Of a stretch of DNA of 64,000 nucleotides, positions 49,207 to 57,820 are shown piece after piece. Below the pieces are notes generated by a model. It made no database searches, was not told where the DNA came from, and saw nothing but the letters and a program-made list of their open reading frames with translations. Every line of letters begins with the position of its first letter. Position 1 is the stretch's first letter. The position numbers were made by a program, and so were the translations under genes. This stretch comes from Amycolatopsis nivea (GTDB lineage: Bacteria > Actinomycetota > Actinomycetes > Mycobacteriales > Pseudonocardiaceae). The stretch spans positions 62,001 to 126,000 of the forward strand of contig NZ_SDLT01000025.1 in NCBI RefSeq assembly GCF_004522235.1, written 5' to 3'.

Positions 49207-50399
49207 TGCCGCTTGTCGACGAATTCCAGTTCGGGCTCGACGCGCCGATCTGCCTCACCTGGGAACTCACCTACGCCTGCAACCTGTCCTGCGTGCACTG
49301 CCTCTCCTCGTCCGGCCGCCGCGATCCGCGCGAGCTCAGCACCGAGGAATGCAAGGCGCTGATCGACGAGTTCGAGCGCATGCAGGTGTTCTACGTGAAC
49401 ATCGGCGGCGGCGAACCGACCGTCCGGCCCGATTTCTGGGAGCTGGTCGACTACGCGACCGAGCACCACGTCGGGGTCAAGTTCTCCACCAACGGCATCA
49501 AGATCACCGAGGACGTCGCGAAACGGCTCGCCGGCAGCGACTACGTCGACGTCCAGATCTCCCTCGACGGCGCCACCGAGGAGGTCAACGACCACGTCCG
49601 CGGCCCCGGCTCCTACCGCACCGCGATCCGGGCGATGGAGAACCTCGCCGCGGCCGGATTCGGGAACTTCAAGATTTCTGTCGTGGTCACCCGGCAGAAT
49701 GCGGGGCAGCTCGACGACTTCAAAGCCATTGCCGACCGCTACGGCGCCCAGCTGCGGCTCACCCGGCTCCGCCCGTCCGGCCGCGGCGCGGACGTCTGGG
49801 ACGAACTGCACCCCACCGCCGCCCAGCAGCGGGAGCTGTACGAGTGGCTGGTGAAACACGGCGAAAACGTGCTCACCGGCGACTCGTTCTTCCACCTCGC
49901 GGGCTACGGCGACGGCGGCCTGCCCGGGCTGAACCTGTGCGGCGCGGGCCGGGTGGTGTGCCTGATCGACCCGGTCGGCGACGTCTACGCGTGCCCGTTC
50001 GCCATCCACGACACCTTCCTCGCCGGAAACACCCGCGGCGAAGGCGGATTCACCAGCGTGTGGCGAGAATCCGAGCTGTTCGCCGAACTGCGCAGCCCGC
50101 AGAGCGGCGGGGCCTGCACGTCGTGTTCGGCCTTCGACGCCTGCCGCGGCGGGTGCATGGCGGCGAAGTTCTTCACCGGGCTGCCGCTCGACGGCCCGGA
50201 CCCGGAATGCGTGCGCGGCCACGGCGAACGCGCGCTGGCCGGGGTCGCCGCGGGCAGCGTGCCGAAACCGTCGCTGGACCACTCGCACCGCACCCGCAAG
50301 CGCGAACCGGTGCCGGTGACCATCGGCATGCGCCGTCCGCCGGACCGGGCCTGCGACGAAAACCCGCTCGCCGGCTTCGCCCCGGCACCGGGCCGCTGA
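49206..50399 (+). CDS. mftC: Mycofactocin radical SAM maturase
   Basis: A 397-residue radical SAM/SPASM enzyme. The cluster motif is YACNLSCVHC (Cys-x3-Cys-x2-Cys, about 26-35), followed by the SAM-binding GGGEP. The C-terminal SPASM domain has CGAGRVVC, GDVYACPF and CTSCSAFDACRGGC for auxiliary Fe-S clusters. It oxidatively decarboxylates the C-terminal Tyr of MftA and forms the Val-Tyr carbon-carbon bond. Confidence 0.97.
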   Translation: MPLVDEFQFGLDAPICLTWELTYACNLSCVHCLSSSGRRDPRELSTEECKALIDEFERMQVFYVNIGGGEPTVRPDFWELVDYATEHHVGVKFSTNGIKITEDVAKRLAGSDYVDVQISLDGATEEVNDHVRGPGSYRTAIRAMENLAAAGFGNFKISVVVTRQNAGQLDDFKAIADRYGAQLRLTRLRPSGRGADVWDELHPTAAQQRELYEWLVKHGENVLTGDSFFHLAGYGDGGLPGLNLCGAGRVVCLIDPVGDVYACPFAIHDTFLAGNTRGEGGFTSVWRESELFAELRSPQSGGACTSCSAFDACRGGCMAAKFFTGLPLDGPDPECVRGHGERALAGVAAGSVPKPSLDHSHRTRKREPVPVTIGMRRPPDRACDENPLAGFAPAPGR

Positions 50400-50400
50400 A

Positions 50401-51090
50401 ATGCGCCTGGCCGATCTGTCGTCGCCGGACGTCGCGGAACACGCGGCGTCCGGCGCGATCCTCGCCGTGCCGCTCGGGGCCACCGAGCAGCACGGCCCGC
50501 ACCTGCCGTTGAGCACGGACACCGACATCGCGACGGCGTTGTGCGACCGGCTCGCCGCGGAGCGACCGGACGTGCTGGTCGCACCGGCCGTGCCGTACGG
50601 GTCGAGCGGAGAACACGCGGGCTTCGCCGGGACGCTGTCGATCGGCCAGGCGGCCACGGAACTCCTGCTCGTGGAACTGGGCCGGTCGGCCTCCGAAACC
50701 TTCCGGCGGCTGCTTTTCGTGTCCGCGCACGGCGGAAACGCCGCTTCGGTGACCCGCGCGGTCGCGACTTTGCGGGCCGAATCGCGGGACGTCTCGGTGT
50801 TCGAGCCGCGCTGGCAAGGAGATCCGCACGCCGGACGGCCGGAAACCGCTCTGCAGCTGAACCTTCGGCCGGACAAGGTGCAGATGGACAAAGCCGTGCC
50901 GGGAGACGACCGTCCACTGAGCCAGTTGCTCCCCGCACTACGCAAAGGCGGTGTCAAAGCGGTGACTGACACCGGAATCCTCGGCGATCCCACCGGCGCG
51001 ACGGCAGACGAAGGACGGGATATCCTCGACGACCTGACGGCGCAGTTGCGAGCGCACGTGCGCGACTGGACTTCGGTAGGCACGCCATGA
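50401..51090 (+). CDS. mftE: Mycofactocin precursor peptide peptidase (creatininase family)
   Basis: A 229-residue creatininase-type metallohydrolase with GATEQHGPHLPLSTDTDIA and VSAHGGNAAS, which carry the metal-binding Glu, His and Asp residues. MftE cleaves processed MftA before the last Gly-Val-Tyr-derived unit. Here it follows mftC directly, one base after its stop, instead of following mftD. Its stop overlaps the SDR start (ATGA). Confidence 0.95.
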   Translation: MRLADLSSPDVAEHAASGAILAVPLGATEQHGPHLPLSTDTDIATALCDRLAAERPDVLVAPAVPYGSSGEHAGFAGTLSIGQAATELLLVELGRSASETFRRLLFVSAHGGNAASVTRAVATLRAESRDVSVFEPRWQGDPHAGRPETALQLNLRPDKVQMDKAVPGDDRPLSQLLPALRKGGVKAVTDTGILGDPTGATADEGRDILDDLTAQLRAHVRDWTSVGTP

Positions 51091-51875
51091 AAGCCGCCCT
51101 CGTAACCGGTGCCGCGCGCGGGATCGGCGAAGCCACTGCGATAAAGCTGGCTGCGCAAGGCTGGGCCGTGCTCGCGGTCGACATCGCCGAAAACGACCCA
51201 GCTCTCCCCTATCCCATGGGAACCGGTGAAGAACTGTCCACAGTGGTCGAGACAATCCGCGAAGCCGGCGGCATCGCCGAGGAATTCCGCGCAGACGTCC
51301 GCGACCGCGCCCAACTGGCCGCAGCGGTCGCAGAAGCGGAACAACGCTGGGGCGGCCTCGACGCGGTCATCGCGGCCGCCGGGGTGATCGCGGGCGGAGT
51401 ACCGCTGTGGGAAATGCCGCCGGAGCAGGAAGAAGCGGTCCTCGACGTCAACCTCCGCGGTGTCCTCAACCTCGCGCACGTCGCGATTCCCGCGTTGCTG
51501 CGCCGTCCGAAACCCCGCTCCGGACGGTTCCTGGCTGTCGCGTCCGCCGCCGCCACACGCGGGTTGCCGATGCTCGCCGCGTACTGCGCCGCGAAAGCCG
51601 GAGTCGCCGGGTTGATTCGCGCGCTGGGCACGGAATTGGGCGACTCCGGCGTCACCGCGAACGCGGTCAGCCCCGGCTCGACCGACACGCCGATCCTCGC
51701 CGAGAGCGCCCGCCTGTACGACCTTCCGTCGGCACAAAGCTTTGCCGCGCAACAACCTGTGCAGCGATTGCTCGATCCCGCCGAGGTCGCCGCCGTCCTG
51801 GCGTTCCTCGCCAGCCCGGAAAGCAGCGCGACGACCGGCGCGGTCATCCCGGTGGACGGAGGGCTGGCGCTGTGA
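51087..51875 (+). CDS. Mycofactocin-coupled short-chain dehydrogenase
   Basis: A 262-residue SDR with TGAARGIGEA, catalytic YCAAK and SPGSTDTPIL. After beta-2 it carries an extra segment DIAENDPALPYPMGTGEEL, the insertion typical of mycofactocin-dependent SDRs that hold NAD(H) tightly and need mycofactocin as external electron acceptor. It sits inside the operon between mftE and mftF with 4-base overlaps. This makes it a good candidate for a dedicated alcohol substrate pathway, or a maturation step. Confidence 0.9.
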   Translation: MKAALVTGAARGIGEATAIKLAAQGWAVLAVDIAENDPALPYPMGTGEELSTVVETIREAGGIAEEFRADVRDRAQLAAAVAEAEQRWGGLDAVIAAAGVIAGGVPLWEMPPEQEEAVLDVNLRGVLNLAHVAIPALLRRPKPRSGRFLAVASAAATRGLPMLAAYCAAKAGVAGLIRALGTELGDSGVTANAVSPGSTDTPILAESARLYDLPSAQSFAAQQPVQRLLDPAEVAAVLAFLASPESSATTGAVIPVDGGLAL

Positions 51876-53299
51876 CCACCCCACTGCCCGCCGGATTCCG
51901 CCTCGCCGTGGACCCGAGCGTCAAACAACTCTCCGATGGCCTCCTCTTCGGCGGCTCCCCCGCCCGCGTACTGCGCCTCACGAAAGCCGGGCGGACGGCG
52001 TGGGAACGCCTGGCGGACAACCCGGTCGAAACCTCGGCAGAAGGCGTCCTCGCCCGGCTGCTCACCGACGCCGGTTTCGCACACCCGTTGCCACCAGCCA
52101 AAACCGCCGACACAACCGTCGTCATCCCAGTCCGCGACCGCGCCGAACTGCTCGGCCGCTGCCTCGCCGCACTCGACGGCCGATACCCCGCGCTGGTCGT
52201 CGACGACGGATCCGCCGACCCCGCAGCCATCGCCGCCGCAGCCTCCGCACACGGCGCGAAACTCGTCCGCCGAGACGTCAACGGCGGCCCGGGCGCGGCC
52301 CGAAACACCGCGCTGGAGCACGTTTCCACCGACCTGATCGCTTTCCTGGACAGCGATTGCGTCCCGTCGCCGGACTGGATCGACCGGCTGGCCGGGCATT
52401 TCGCCGACCCGCTCGTCGCCGCCGTCGCACCCCGCGTCCGTCCCCTGGCCCCCGATACCTGGGCGGGCCGCTACACCCGCGCCGCCAGCAGCCTCGACCT
52501 CGGCACCGCCGCCGCCCGCGTCGCACCCGGCACCCGACTGTCCTATGTGCCCACTGCGGCACTCCTAGTCCGCCGAACAGCACTGGAATCCGTCGCCCGC
52601 GACGGCGCGGTCTTCGACCCGGCAATGCGCGTCGGCGAGGACGTCGACCTCGGCTGGCGACTCCACGACGCCGGTTTCCGGATCCGCTACGACCCGTCCG
52701 CGCACATCGACCACCACGAACCGACAACTTGGCGCACGTTGCTCAGCCGCCGCGCCAGCTACGGGACTTCCGCTGCACCCCTGGCCCTCCGCCGCCCGGC
52801 CGCGATGGCTCCGCTCGTCCTGCATCCCTGGCCGACGCTGACCGTCGCCGCTCTCCTCGCCCGCCGTCCGCTTCCGGCCGCCGCCGCGTTCGCGGGCGCG
52901 GTACTGACCATGACCCGCGTACTGCGCAAAACCGACGTGCCCACCCACGGCGTCGCCCAGACGATGGCCACCGCCGTCGGCCAAACCTGGCTCGGATTCG
53001 GCCGCTACAGCACGCAATTCGCCGCTCCCCTGCTCGCCGCGCTCCTGCTGCCCGGCGGGCGGAAACGCTGGGGACGCCGGGCCGCGGTCGCGTCCCTGCT
53101 CGCCGGACCGCCGCTGACCTCCTGGCTCCGGCACCGCCCCAGTCTCGACCCTCTCCGCTACACCACCGGCGCGATCGCCGACGACCTCGCGTACGGCGCC
53201 GGGGTGTGGGCGGGCTGCCTCAACCACCGCACCGCGGTCCCGCTGCGGCCGCGCGTCACCTGGCGCCCTCTGCGCGTCGACCCGAAGGGAAAACGATGA
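51872..53299 (+). CDS. mftF: Mycofactocin glycosyltransferase
   Basis: A 475-residue GT2 enzyme with an N-terminal PqqD/MftB-like region (about 1-75), the GT-A domain (TTVVIPVRDRAELLGRCL; DSDCVP as the metal-binding DxD; EDVDLGWRL as the acceptor motif) and C-terminal membrane helices (about 300-420). MftF adds the beta-1,4-glucose chain to mycofactocin. GTG 51872 overlaps the SDR stop. Confidence 0.95.
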   Translation: MTTPLPAGFRLAVDPSVKQLSDGLLFGGSPARVLRLTKAGRTAWERLADNPVETSAEGVLARLLTDAGFAHPLPPAKTADTTVVIPVRDRAELLGRCLAALDGRYPALVVDDGSADPAAIAAAASAHGAKLVRRDVNGGPGAARNTALEHVSTDLIAFLDSDCVPSPDWIDRLAGHFADPLVAAVAPRVRPLAPDTWAGRYTRAASSLDLGTAAARVAPGTRLSYVPTAALLVRRTALESVARDGAVFDPAMRVGEDVDLGWRLHDAGFRIRYDPSAHIDHHEPTTWRTLLSRRASYGTSAAPLALRRPAAMAPLVLHPWPTLTVAALLARRPLPAAAAFAGAVLTMTRVLRKTDVPTHGVAQTMATAVGQTWLGFGRYSTQFAAPLLAALLLPGGRKRWGRRAAVASLLAGPPLTSWLRHRPSLDPLRYTTGAIADDLAYGAGVWAGCLNHRTAVPLRPRVTWRPLRVDPKGKR

Positions 53300-54468
53300 G
53301 CACCACCTGGTTCGAATCCGTCGCCGAAGCACAGCGGCGGGCGAAGAAGCGCCTGCCCGCGTCCGTCTACTCGGCACTGATCGCCGGTTCGGAAAAAGGG
53401 CTGACGCTGCAGGACAATCTCGCCGCGTACGACGAACTGCGCTTCGCCCCGCGCACCGCCGGGCTGCCCGGCGAACGCGATCTGAGCACGAACGTCCTCG
53501 GCCGCGACGTCGCGCTGCCGGTGCTGATCTCGCCGACCGGCGTCCAGGCCGTGCACCCCGACGGCGAGGTCGCGGTGGCTCGCGCAGCCGCGGCGCGCGG
53601 GACGTCGATGGGGCTGTCGTCGTTCGCGAGCAAGCCCGTCGAGGAAGTAGTGGCCGTCAACCCGAACACCTACTTCCAGGTCTACTGGACCGGCAGCCGC
53701 GACGACATCCTGCGGCGGCTCGACCGGGCCCGGTCGGCGGGCGCGGTCGGGATCATCCTCACGCTCGACTGGTCTTTCTCGCACAGCCGCGACTGGGGCA
53801 GCCCGCACATCCCGGAAAAGATGACGCTGCGCGAACTGATCCGCTTCGCGCCCGAGGGCATGATGCATCCGCGCTGGCTGCTGACCTACGCCCGCACCAA
53901 GAAACTGCCCGACCTCAGCGTCCCGAACATGGCCGAGCCCGGCACGCCGATTCCCACGTTCTTCGGCGCGTACGGCCAGTGGATGCAGACCGCGCCGCCG
54001 ACCTGGGAAGACGTCAGCTGGCTGCGGAAGCAGTGGGACGGGCCGTTCCTGCTCAAGGGCGTGTACCGCGTCGACGAGGCCCGCCGCGCGGTCGACGCCG
54101 GGGTCAGCGCGATCTCGGTGTCCAACCACGGCGGCAACAACCTCGACGGCACCCCCGCCACGATCCGCGCGCTGCCCGCGGTCGCGGAGGCAGTCGGCAG
54201 CGAGGTGGAAGTGCTGCTGGACGGCGGAATCCGGCGCGGCAGCGATGTCGTGAAGGCGCTCGCGCTCGGGGCCCGCGCGGTGCTGATCGGGCGCGCGTAC
54301 CTGTGGGGCCTCGCCGCGGGCGGACAGGCCGGGGTGGAGAACGTGCTGGACGTCCTGCGCAACGGCATCGACTCGACGCTGCTCGCGCTGGGGCACCGCA
54401 GCGTGCACGACCTGAGCCGCGATGACCTGATCGTGCCGGCGGGATTCGAGCGCCGGATCGGAGCCTGA
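53296..54468 (+). CDS. mftD: Mycofactocin system FMN dehydrogenase
   Basis: A 390-residue alpha-hydroxy-acid dehydrogenase-type flavoenzyme. Features: SPTGVQAVHPDGEVAVARAA, LSSFASKPVEEV, QVYWTG, LKGVYRVDEARRAVDAG, SVSNHGGNNLDG (catalytic His) and LLDGGIRRGSDVVKAL. In mycofactocin biosynthesis it oxidatively deaminates the AHDP intermediate to give the redox-active premycofactocin. In mycobacteria mftD lies between mftC and mftE; here it is last. ATG overlaps the mftF stop. Confidence 0.95.
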   Translation: MSTTWFESVAEAQRRAKKRLPASVYSALIAGSEKGLTLQDNLAAYDELRFAPRTAGLPGERDLSTNVLGRDVALPVLISPTGVQAVHPDGEVAVARAAAARGTSMGLSSFASKPVEEVVAVNPNTYFQVYWTGSRDDILRRLDRARSAGAVGIILTLDWSFSHSRDWGSPHIPEKMTLRELIRFAPEGMMHPRWLLTYARTKKLPDLSVPNMAEPGTPIPTFFGAYGQWMQTAPPTWEDVSWLRKQWDGPFLLKGVYRVDEARRAVDAGVSAISVSNHGGNNLDGTPATIRALPAVAEAVGSEVEVLLDGGIRRGSDVVKALALGARAVLIGRAYLWGLAAGGQAGVENVLDVLRNGIDSTLLALGHRSVHDLSRDDLIVPAGFERRIGA

Positions 54469-54476
54469 CCGTCCGT

Positions 54477-55241
54477 CTACTGTGGACTTTCGTCCGCGAA
54501 GAACCGGACCGCCGCGGCGGTGAACTCCGGCGCAGCCGACGCCACGTAGTGATTGCCGGGAACCGCGGCGAACTCCGCGGTCAGCAGCCGGGCGAGCGGC
54601 TCGCCGTCAGCGTGCCCCTCGTCCTCGCTGCCGACCACGACCAGCGCCGGGATGTTCAGCGCGGCGAGTTCGCGCATCGGCACGACCGAATGGAGAACGA
54701 GCAGCAGCGCCCGCGGGTCGGCGCCGAGACGGCCGATCCAATGCGCCGTCTGGGCGTCGGCCGGGTCCACCGTCCGGCCCTCGGCCAACGCGGTGAGCAC
54801 CCGGTGCAGCGGACCGCCTCCGCCGCCCCGCTGCATGGCGGCAAGTCCTTGCCCGCCAAGGAGTATCCGAGACGGCCGCGCTCCCCGCACGACCATGCGG
54901 AGCGCGACCCGCGCGCCGAGCGAGTACCCGCCGAGGGCGTATTCGGTCAGGCCGAGCTGCTCGGCGAACGCGAGCCCGTCGTCGACGAGCACGTCCGGCG
55001 GGTAGCAGGCCGGATCGTCGGGCTGCGGGCTCGCGCCGTGCCCGCGGAAATCCGGCAGCAGCACGCGGAACCCGCGTTCGGCGAGTTGCTCGGCCAGCCC
55101 GCTGCGCAGCCACGCTTCGCCGGACGAGGTGAATCCGTGCAGCAACACGACCGGCGTGCCTTCGCCGAGTTCGCGGTAAGCCAGTTCGAGCCCGTCGCGC
55201 GCACGGAACCGATGGACGGGCAGTTCGATCACGGGGTCCAC
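54477..55241 (-). CDS. Alpha/beta hydrolase
   Basis: A 254-residue alpha/beta-hydrolase with the oxyanion segment LLHGFTSSGEAW, nucleophile elbow GGYSLGARVAL (Ser near 105), acid region VVGSEDEGHADG and catalytic His in PGNHYVAS. GTG 55241 is the best start, although no strong RBS is visible and GTG 55232 is possible. It is convergent with mftD across an eight-base gap, so the two are probably unrelated. Substrate unknown. Confidence 0.85.
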   Translation of the reverse strand: MDPVIELPVHRFRARDGLELAYRELGEGTPVVLLHGFTSSGEAWLRSGLAEQLAERGFRVLLPDFRGHGASPQPDDPACYPPDVLVDDGLAFAEQLGLTEYALGGYSLGARVALRMVVRGARPSRILLGGQGLAAMQRGGGGGPLHRVLTALAEGRTVDPADAQTAHWIGRLGADPRALLLVLHSVVPMRELAALNIPALVVVGSEDEGHADGEPLARLLTAEFAAVPGNHYVASAAPEFTAAAVRFFADESPQ

Positions 55242-55298
55242 TATGGCACGAGCCCGCTGGTCCGCACGCACTGCTGACGCGGCGGACCAGCGACTCGT

Positions 55299-55883
55299 TC
55301 ACGGCAGCGGGCGCGTCCCCGGCACCACCCATTCCCGGTCCACCCGGCCGTCGACCGCGACCAGCACCGCGATCCCGCCGCGCGAGCCGTCCGACCAGGT
55401 CCCGGCGATGGTCTGCCGCTCCGGGTCGAGCACCAGTTCGCCGTGCCACGGGTGCGCGTCCTTGGCGAGCACCCGCAATTCCTCGCGGTCCAGATCGCCT
55501 TCGCCCGGCCCGTCCGGCAGCTCCGACCGGCCGTCCGGCGACGGGATCGTCCAGTTCCGCGAGACCTTTCCATCGGTGAGCACGCACAGGTCGGCTCCGG
55601 TGATGACCACGCCGTCGCGCCGGGTGACGTCCCAGGTGAAGGCGAGCCGTTCGGTGCCGTCGACGACGAAAGTGCGCGGGACGAACACGTTTCCGACGTC
55701 GCGCTGGTACTTCGCGATGAACGCCTCGGCGTCCGCCGGGCCGACCAGCGGGTCGAGGCCGGGTTTGGTGCCGGACCACTGGCGGCCGTCGGCGGTGAGC
55801 AGCCGGTGCGCGAGCGAGGCGTCCTCGTTCCACATGCGGCACCAGAGGGCGGGGATTTCTTCGGGGGTCAGGTCGTTTGCCAT
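55299..55883 (-). CDS. SnoaL/NTF2-like protein
   Basis: A 194-residue soluble protein. The N-terminal half (EEIPALWCRMWNEDASLAHRLLTADGRQW, then LVGPADAEAFIAKYQRD) has the cone-like NTF2/SnoaL pattern used for small-molecule binding or isomerisation; the second half repeats a strand-rich segment. No catalytic residues can be assigned. It precedes the hydrolase gene on the same strand and follows the WYL regulator gene by 65 bases, so the WYL protein may control it. Confidence 0.7.
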   Translation of the reverse strand: MANDLTPEEIPALWCRMWNEDASLAHRLLTADGRQWSGTKPGLDPLVGPADAEAFIAKYQRDVGNVFVPRTFVVDGTERLAFTWDVTRRDGVVITGADLCVLTDGKVSRNWTIPSPDGRSELPDGPGEGDLDREELRVLAKDAHPWHGELVLDPERQTIAGTWSDGSRGGIAVLVAVDGRVDREWVVPGTRPLP

Positions 55884-55947
55884 GCGAGAACGATCGCGTC
55901 CGCCGGCGACACCGTCCTGTCGGTGTTTCCCCGCCGCGTGGCGCAGG

Positions 55948-56640
55948 TCACTCGCCGAGCGGGCGGGCGGAGATCCGCGCGAGTTCGGCGTCGAGGTCGA
56001 CCTCGCGGCCCTCGACGCGGTCGCCGGTCAGTGCGAGGGCGCGGATCCGGTCCAGCAGGAAGCCGCGGACCGCGTCGCGCAGGCGGCACCAGCCGAGCAC
56101 GTACCAGCCCGCCGGGCCCCACAGCAGGCCCAGCGGCTCGACGTCGCGTTCGGTCTCCTGGCCTTGGGCGTCCACATACGACAGCCGGAGGACGCGCCGC
56201 GCGGCGAGAGCGGTCAGGATCAGTCCGCTGTGGACGGCGGGCGGTTCGGGCTCGCCGACCCGGTGCAGCCGCGCGGCGAGGTGCTGTTCCGCGTCGCGGA
56301 CGTCGGACGGCAGCCGCGCGAGCACCTTGCGCGCCGCCGACTCCGCCGCGCCCGCGAAGGGCGAACCGGCGGCCGAACGCAGCGCGACGGTGATCGCGAT
56401 GGCTTCCTCCGGCGTGAGCGTGAGCGGCGGCAGGGTCCGTTCGCGGTCGAGCCCGTAGCCGCCGGTCCGGCCGGTTTCGGTCCAGATCGGGACGCCTGCC
56501 TCGCGCAACGCGCCGAGGTCGCGCTCGACCGTGCGCACGCTGACCTCGAACCGGGACGCCAGCCACGCCGCGGTCCGGGTGCGCGGCGCGACCGCCCGGA
56601 GCTCCTCGACAAGTGCGTACAGCCGGTCCGTGCGATTCAC
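55948..56640 (-). CDS. WYL-domain (YafY-type) transcriptional regulator
   Basis: A 230-residue regulator. The N-terminal HTH_11/DeoR-like winged helix contains RTRTAAWLASRFEVSVRTVERDLGALREAGVPI (about 21-53), then the linker GGYGLDRERTLPPLTLTPEEAIAI and a C-terminal WYL domain (LLWGPAGWYVLGWCRLRDAVRGFLLDRI). GTG start at 56640. It diverges from the MerR gene across 269 bases. WYL domains sense nucleotides or small ligands. Confidence 0.88.
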   Translation of the reverse strand: MNRTDRLYALVEELRAVAPRTRTAAWLASRFEVSVRTVERDLGALREAGVPIWTETGRTGGYGLDRERTLPPLTLTPEEAIAITVALRSAAGSPFAGAAESAARKVLARLPSDVRDAEQHLAARLHRVGEPEPPAVHSGLILTALAARRVLRLSYVDAQGQETERDVEPLGLLWGPAGWYVLGWCRLRDAVRGFLLDRIRALALTGDRVEGREVDLDAELARISARPLGE

Positions 56641-56869
56641 CCGGCCAGCCTACGGACCTGCGGATCCTCACCCGATCGGGTGGCTTTGCGGGCGACTGCC
56701 GTCACGAAGGCGGACCTGCGCTGTTCCGTTCGCGGGAGCCGCGACCGGCGCCGGTCCGTCCTGTGGAGGGCGGCGGACCGGCGAGGTCCCCTCGTTCGTC
56801 GGGGGACGAGGGGGCCGCCGGGGCGGGTCGGCGCAGGGGGCCGGCCCGTTCCCGGTCCGGCGGGGACAC

Positions 56870-56900
56870 TTGACTCTCACACCGTGTCAGAGCGTGTGCT
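56870..56900 (+). promoter_or_regulatory. MerR-type promoter with dyad in a long spacer
   Basis: TTGACT (56870-56875) and TGTGCT (56895-56900) are 19 bases apart, the stretched spacing typical of MerR-controlled promoters. The imperfect dyad CTCTCACA-CCG-TGTCAGAG (56874-56892) fills the spacer. It directly precedes the MerR gene, so autoregulation is likely. Confidence 0.6.
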
Positions 56901-56909
56901 GGGGAGGTC

Positions 56910-57737
56910 ATGTTCACCATCGGAGAATTCGCCCGCCACGGCCGGGTTTCGGTTCGCATGCTGCGGCACTACGACGCGCTCGGCCTGCTCCGGCCCGCCG
57001 AGGTCGACCCGTGCACCGGCTACCGGCGCTACACCGCCGGGCAGCTGGCCGCGCTGAACCGGATCGTCGCGCTCAAGGAGCTCGGCTTCGGGCTCGGCGA
57101 GGTCGCCGCGCTGCTGGACGAGCAGATCCCGCTCGACCAGGTCCGCGGCATGCTGGCCCTGCGCCGGGCCGAGCTGGCCGAACGCGTCGCCGCCGACCGG
57201 CTCCGGCTGGCCGAGGTCGAGGCGAGACTCCGCACGCTGGAAAGCGAGCACGCCATGCCGGACACCGAAATCATCGTCAAAGACCTCCCCGCCGCGCGCG
57301 TCGTGCGGCTCACCGCGACCGTCGAAAGCTTCTCTCCCGAAGCGATCAGCCCGGTCCTGCGCCCGCTGTGCGCGGAACTCGGCCGCCGCCTCGAAGGATC
57401 CGACGCCGCCCCGGCCGGACCGTTGACCTGCTACTACGAAAAGCCCGCCGGCGAAGACGATCCCGTCGTCGTGCACGCGGCGCTCCCGGTGTCCGGGGCC
57501 GTCGCCCGGCCGAACGGCCTCGAGGCGGCCGAACTGCCCGCCGCCCGCGCCGCGACGCTGGTCCACCGAGGGCCGGCGAGCGGATTCCTCGCCGGCTACC
57601 AGCGGCTCGCCCGGTGGACCGACGAGCACGGGTTCCGCGCGCACGGCTTCCCCTGCGAGGTCTACCTCCACACTTCCGGCGACGAGAGCGAATGGGTCGT
57701 CGAACTGTGCGAGCCGTTCGTCGAGGAACCGCGCTGA
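56910..57737 (+). CDS. MerR-family regulator with GyrI-like effector domain
   Basis: A 275-residue regulator. The MerR head reads FTIGEFARHGRVSVRMLRHYDALGLLRPAEVDPCTGYRRYTAGQ, followed by the dimerisation helix (to about 112) and an AraC effector/GyrI-like C-terminal domain (about 118-275) similar to BltR/BmrR ligand domains. ATG 56910 follows GGGGAGG. The promoter with a 19-base spacer lies just upstream. It probably responds to a cationic or lipophilic drug; no transporter gene is adjacent, so its targets beyond itself are unknown. Confidence 0.9.
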   Translation: MFTIGEFARHGRVSVRMLRHYDALGLLRPAEVDPCTGYRRYTAGQLAALNRIVALKELGFGLGEVAALLDEQIPLDQVRGMLALRRAELAERVAADRLRLAEVEARLRTLESEHAMPDTEIIVKDLPAARVVRLTATVESFSPEAISPVLRPLCAELGRRLEGSDAAPAGPLTCYYEKPAGEDDPVVVHAALPVSGAVARPNGLEAAELPAARAATLVHRGPASGFLAGYQRLARWTDEHGFRAHGFPCEVYLHTSGDESEWVVELCEPFVEEPR

Positions 57738-57820
57738 CCGGCCAAGACCCGACCTTCGACGGGTTGCGCCGCCGCTCGTTCCGGACGCGAATGGGTGGGG
57801 ACGACCCGAGGAGGACGCAG

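Noticed and set aside
53305-53320. tRNA T-loop-like sequence GGTTCGAATCC
   Set aside because: It falls in the first codons of mftD (TWFESV), and no acceptor stem or anticodon arm can be folded around it.
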